From Brasenia schreberi (taxonomy: Eukaryota; Streptophyta; Magnoliopsida; Nymphaeales; Cabombaceae): a DNA stretch of 64,000 bases. The position numbers and the translations under genes were made by a program. The notes beneath the pieces are model-generated. The model had not been told where the DNA came from. It saw nothing but the letters and a program-made list of their open reading frames with translations, and searched no databases. The stretch is from contig JAYKKT010000089.1 in assembly GCA_036023115.1 (NCBI GenBank), positions 7,573,501-7,637,500 on the forward strand, in the 5' to 3' direction. Of this stretch, positions 63,443 through 64,000 are shown piece by piece (the stretch's first letter is position 1; each line of letters opens with the position of its first letter).

Positions 63443-64000
63443 ACAATAAGAAGAGAGAAGATTCATGCATGAAAGAAAATCCAGTCTCAGAAGGCAGACT
63501 CTAGTGTCTAGGACACAAAAAACTAGCACATCGATTAGTAGTACTGCAGTCCAAGTGATTAGCAACCTCTGTATGATCAATAGTCCTCAACAGCAGATCG
63601 TGCTTTTAGTAAATTCAATCCGATGTATAAGATGTTCATAATCAACAGCCTAATGCGTTGCAAATTATTCATCAGAAGGTTGTTAAGGCTCAAACATCAA
63701 ACAAAGTTCAGATGAAGGAATATTAATGTGTAATATCTATCCAAACATAAGTTTTCTCTTTACATTTTCAGGAAACAACGGAAGCTCACATTAATTTAGT
63801 GTAGAATCTTGCTCTAGGCACCAGCCAAGTAGCTAGATTTAAAGTTCATTCAACAGAAGATATCTTTCAACATGCCATGCGCATAGAGGATGCACAAACC
63901 ATGCAGCAAAAATAAAGTTCACATAGTACCTCCAGAAAAAACACATCAACAGTGTGGTTTCATAATAAAGCATATTCCTGTTTAACCAAGCGAAATGACT
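63441..64000. other. Unassigned right end of the window
   Basis: AT-rich sequence with no recognisable exon, RNA gene or transposon. It could be an intron or intergenic. Confidence 0.4.

Overview
This is nuclear DNA from a flowering plant. The coding sequences are split by canonical GT-AG introns, and they match plant gene families: a BIN4-type topoisomerase VI subunit, a thaumatin-like protein, an At1g16860-type membrane protein, a plant MIF/D-dopachrome tautomerase and a plant serpin. The space between and inside genes is filled with plant retroelements and very long (AT)n, (CT)n and (GT)n microsatellites. The species cannot be named from the sequence.

Layout. 1-0.8 kb: unassigned. 0.8-4.1 kb: a full-length RTE-clade LINE on the minus strand, closed only by two in-frame stops. 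4.1-6.4 kb: a foldback element and an old LINE end. 6.4-6.6 kb: the last exon of a bacterial-type ribosomal protein S16 gene (+). 7-9 kb: foldback MITEs. 9.2-10.3 kb: a thaumatin-like gene (+). 12.4-27.6 kb: BIN4 on the minus strand, ten exons assembled here, 304 residues. Its 8-kb fourth intron holds a LINE interrupted by a Ty1/copia element. 28-35 kb: a tRNA-derived SINE with a perfect target-site duplication, a TolB/DPP6-like pseudogene, a decayed copia element and an LTR/PBS. 35-42 kb: a gene desert with a short LINE bounded by a 17-bp duplication, AGCTCG-rich repeat and more MITEs. 42.8-48.5 kb: the At1g16860-like gene (+), carrying a solo LTR in its last intron. 51.1-54.9 kb: a three-exon MIF-like tautomerase gene (+), with a copia gag/protease remnant in intron 1. 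56.4-58.8 kb: a serpin pseudogene (-) with a duplicated reactive-loop end. 59-64 kb: foldback elements, repeats and microsatellites.

The host genes are unrelated single-copy or defence-type genes and do not form a pathway or cluster. No wholly new biological system was found. The most informative signals are structural: datable nested insertions, a foldback MITE family whose ends carry compound (CT)n(AT)n microsatellites, sense-strand GA-repeat leaders on three genes, and a solo LTR and a SINE with perfect target-site duplications. Exon joins rest on splice signals, reading phase and remembered family sequences. No alignment or database search was run.
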